Assembly (NCBI GenBank): GCA_964534315.1
Contig: CAZHOV010000035.1
Span: 1 to 37,939 of the forward strand
Direction of reading: 5' to 3'
Origin: CAZHOV01 sp964534315
GTDB lineage: Bacteria; Bacteroidota; Bacteroidia; Chitinophagales; Saprospiraceae
DNA: 37,939 nt
Positions 35,983 to 37,939 of this stretch are shown here, one piece after another. Made by a program: the position numbers and the translations under genes. Numbering within the stretch: position 1 is the stretch's first letter; every line of letters starts with the position of its first letter. The notes under the pieces are model-generated. The model was not told the origin of the DNA, did no database searches, and saw only the letters and a list, made by a program, of their open reading frames with translations.

Positions 35983-36011
35983 GTGACGTCGTCAAGTAGT
36001 GGCGACGTCAC
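35983..36011 (+). terminator. Hairpin downstream of S9 peptidase gene
   Basis: A perfect 9-bp stem GTGACGTCG / CGACGTCAC (35983-35991 with 36003-36011) with an 11-base loop begins eight bases after the peptidase stop. It probably ends the DUF5916-S9 transcript, though no good T run follows. The right part (GTCACGAAAAGTTTCATTCCC) belongs to a repeat seen again at 37804. Confidence 0.5.
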
Positions 36012-36129
36012 GAAAAGTTTCATTCCCTTTTCTCTCAAGAGTTTCATTCCCTTTTCATTCCCAATTATTTCCCCACCGCCACTTTGCCCGACCACACCAT
36101 TTTTCCTTTATCATACAACACTAACACAT
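36007..36129. repeat. Left copy of a dispersed direct repeat (T9SS gene 3' end plus flank)
   Basis: Two blocks recur near the right edge: 36007-36031 equals 37804-37828 exactly, and 36056-36129 matches 37866-37939 with one difference in 74 bases. The second block covers the end of a T9SS sorting domain, its stop and a few bases beyond. The match may continue past the right edge. Confidence 0.9.
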
Positions 36130-37691
36130 ACATCCCCGCTGGTAATTGGCTCACATTTATTTGTATTCGATTCATTGATTTAAGAGGTACATCCGGATTC
36201 TCGGTGAATGGGCTTGTCCCCTGAATGTCTGGTTCTCCGGTTGTCTGGTTCTCCGGTTGTCTGGTTCTCCGGTTGTCTGGATAACGAAATAGACCTTACC
36301 GGGTTACCAAGCACATCAAACAGGCGGAGTTCGTTGGCTTGACCCACAGGCCACTCTACCTGAAGGTGGTGACTAGCCGGGTTGGGATAGAGCCGGACTT
36401 TATCTAGCCTTTTGGGCCGAAACACCTGGGTGTTGTTGACCACCAAGGCTTGCAAAGCAGTATCACATACCGGATAGGGAGTGCCCAGGCGATAATTGGG
36501 GAAATTGGGTAATGAAAAAGAACTAAATGCTGCCAATTTAATACTGTGTTGTTCAATATTACATTGAGTCCCAGGAAGGTTTGGATTATTAATGACATGA
36601 AGATGTTTCGCAGCATTCGTACTGTTGATATATATCCGGCAATCCGGCGCTAACTGCATAAGAAAAAAATTGACCGGAAAAAAATCATCCTCCAAATACC
36701 CATCCCAAGTGGCTACCAACTGTTTGGAAGCTTCAATATCATCTGCCCATAGGTCAAATTGATAAATGTAAATCAGATTGGACAGGTATAAATAACGGTT
36801 GTTAGGGGAAATGGCTACGCCACCGATTTACATGGTGTCTGCAGCAATGACTTGTTGAAAATTGCTCAATAAACCAGTCTCACGGTCAAAGTCGAAAATA
36901 TATAGTCCATCTACCCGATTATAGTTTACATATTATTGCCCATCAGGTGAAAATACCGCCTGACCAGTAGCTTCTCCAAATAAATCTATGGGAAGTCCGA
37001 TTTCTTGTTCAAATGGTCCTTCAAAACCATTTTCAGTTAAGAGTACCGCGTAATATTTATTTGACATTATTTTTTGCTCTATAATCCACCAATCCTTATT
37101 ATTGGCATGTTTAACGGCAGTCATAGCTCCGTAAGTTAACGTATCCTTTACTAACGATTCGTTTACTTCCAATATGACCCCTAAAGAATCATTCGACGAA
37201 ACTTTTAATTTGGTGAAAAGAAGTTCATTAATATAAACAGGAAAGGAGGAAGACCAATCATATTCTAAATATTCATGAAGAAGATAATAGGTGGAATCAT
37301 CCCCAGGTGCTGGTAGGAAGAGAGTTCCTTGCTGAACGGTGTAGCCATCATCGCCATTTTCTCCGCATTGAGCATCATGGGCCTCTCCGGGATTAATTAA
37401 GCTATTATTTATTATTTCATGCTCTCTATTCGCAACAAAACATCCATTGGTGTAGAATAATAGGTTACCTGCGCTATCAGAAATACTGGCGTTCGTCAGT
37501 TCAATATCTAATACCCGATTAGCATAATTGATATCTACAGAATTATCATTGAAATTAATATCTGTACCACCAAAAGCAGAATCATTTTGGGAGGGTAGGT
37601 CTCCCAAAACCCAAACATAGTCATGTTTGATTTGGGCGTAGCATGTACTGCTCACAAAAAGTAGGAAAAGTAGTAAGGATAAGTATTTCAT
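36065..37691 (-). pseudogene. T9SS-sorted secreted protein gene with two nonsense codons and a frameshift
   Basis: The start is the ATG at 37691, where a signal peptide begins (KYLSLLLFLLFVSSTCYAQ); an upstream ATG at 37736 is less likely. One frame encodes a WD40-like secreted protein: FSPDGQ, stop, YVNYNRVDGLYIFDFDRETG; then DTM, stop, IGGVAISPNNRYLYLSN; then QFDLWADDIEASK. It continues to the sorting domain (VRLYPNPASHHLQVEWP, ELRLFDVLGNPVRSI). The stops are TAA at 36933-36935 and 36828-36830, with the frame kept across both. Near the end three copies of a 16-bp repeat shift the frame. The true tail (SMNRIQINVSQLPAGMYVLV, then DKGKMVWSGKVAVGK and a stop at 36065) is in another frame. With two copies the frame is restored. 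The family is a multi-copy one in Saprospiraceae. Likely a recent pseudogene; sequencing error is possible. Confidence 0.82.
36231..36278. repeat. 16-bp tandem repeat, three exact copies, inside T9SS sorting domain
   Basis: GGTTCTCCGGTTGTCT is repeated exactly at 36231-36246, 36247-36262 and 36263-36278. Because 16 is not a multiple of three, each copy is read in a different frame. Copy numbers 2 or 5 would join the front and tail of the sorting domain; the present 3 leads to a stop at 36180. Slipped-strand change is the likely source. Confidence 0.95.
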
Positions 37692-37874
37692 AAAAAAGTA
37701 GGTTTTGTCAGAAACAGTTCCATCCCCTTGTTCCATTTAAATTTCTCGCAAAGGCGCGATATGGTCGCAAAGGACGGTCATAACGTAGTTCAGTAGTGAC
37801 GTAGTCACGAAAAGTTTCATTCCCTTTTCATTCAAGGTTTCATTTGCTTTTCATTCTTCACTCTTCATTCCCAA
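37692..37874. other. Intergenic region with short dispersed repeats
   Basis: No coding frame. It holds TCGCAAAGG-type repeats (CTCGCAAAGG near 37745 and GTCGCAAAGG near 37764), a small stem GTGAC-GTA-GTCAC (37796-37808), and repeated GTTTCATTCCCTTTT-like words (37814-37860) shared with 36007-36060. The stem and words would follow the stop of the next gene to the right, so they may serve as its terminator. Confidence 0.6.
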
Positions 37875-37939
37875 TTATTTCCCCACCACCACTTTGCCCG
37901 ACCACACCATTTTTCCTTTATCATACAACACTAACACAT
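37875..37939 (-). CDS. C-terminal end of a second T9SS-sorted protein (cut by window edge)
   Basis: Only the last 20 codons and stop are inside the window: VLVLYDKGKMVWSGKVVVGK, the final strands of a type A T9SS sorting domain. It differs from the tail of the broken neighbour by one residue (VVV for VAV), from a single base change. It therefore appears to be a tandem paralogue of the gene at 36065-37691, whose tail is in frame here; the rest is outside the window. Confidence 0.75.
   Translation of the reverse strand, partial: VLVLYDKGKMVWSGKVVVGK

Noticed and set aside
36828..36935. TAA read as an amino acid (genetic-code change)
   Set aside because: Other genes in the window, for example hutH and the M48 gene, end normally at TAA, so a general recoding is excluded.
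37692..37736. Longer start for the broken T9SS-sorted gene
   Set aside because: The signal peptide begins at the ATG at 37691; the upstream 15 residues are polar and would block export.

Overview
The window looks like a chromosomal segment of a Bacteroidota bacterium, most likely of the Saprospiraceae/Saprospirales group. The evidence is C-terminal type IX secretion (T9SS) sorting domains, a lipoprotein with an acidic patch after its cysteine, LytTR/LytS-type signalling, an ABC-permease/M1-peptidase fusion, DUF5916 and WG-repeat proteins, and no obvious Shine-Dalgarno sequences. Most of the window has moderate GC. The first few hundred bases are clearly GC-richer (122 of 180 bases by hand count).

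Layout. 1-3829 (minus): a sensor/regulator with two-component-propeller repeats, cut by the left edge, overlaps by ATGA a gene for an AAA-ATPase/PD-(D/E)XK protein. A second, mosaic-identical copy of that gene lies just upstream. 4143-5630 (plus): histidine ammonia-lyase. 5631-6502: a non-coding array of about 229-bp units full of short hairpins. 6503-8486 (plus): a PagL-like outer-membrane deacylase homologue and an M48 metalloprotease lipoprotein, closed by a perfect 22-bp hairpin. 8734-13280 (plus): ABC ATPase plus permease-M1 fusion, converging with a LytTR regulator/LytS kinase pair (13241-14979, minus) and overlapping it by 40 bp. 15134-18004 (plus): uvrA, convergent with recO (18135-18854, minus).

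18923-30718 (all minus): an exported Ig-like lipoprotein, a WG-repeat protein, and a three-gene blaI-blaR1-(T9SS-sorted protein) cluster. Three TACGAA-N4-TTCGTA operators lie over the predicted blaI promoter. Upstream are an SdiA-regulated-type beta-propeller protein and a 1351-residue protein laid out like soluble adenylyl cyclase (two class III cyclase domains, NTPase, TPR). 31043-35974 (plus): a DUF5916 outer-membrane protein directly abutting an S9 peptidase resembling plant chloroplast glutamyl endopeptidase. 36065-37691 (minus): a T9SS-sorted protein gene broken by two in-frame TAA codons and by one extra copy of a 16-bp tandem repeat. A nearly identical sorting-signal end recurs at the right edge.

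The best leads for new biology are the self-controlled BlaI/BlaR-like cluster with an unusual sensor domain and a T9SS partner, the sAC-like cyclase with altered regulatory residues, the hairpin array, and the 16-bp repeat that decides whether a T9SS sorting tail is in frame. Domain and family names are from recognition of motifs, not from a database search.
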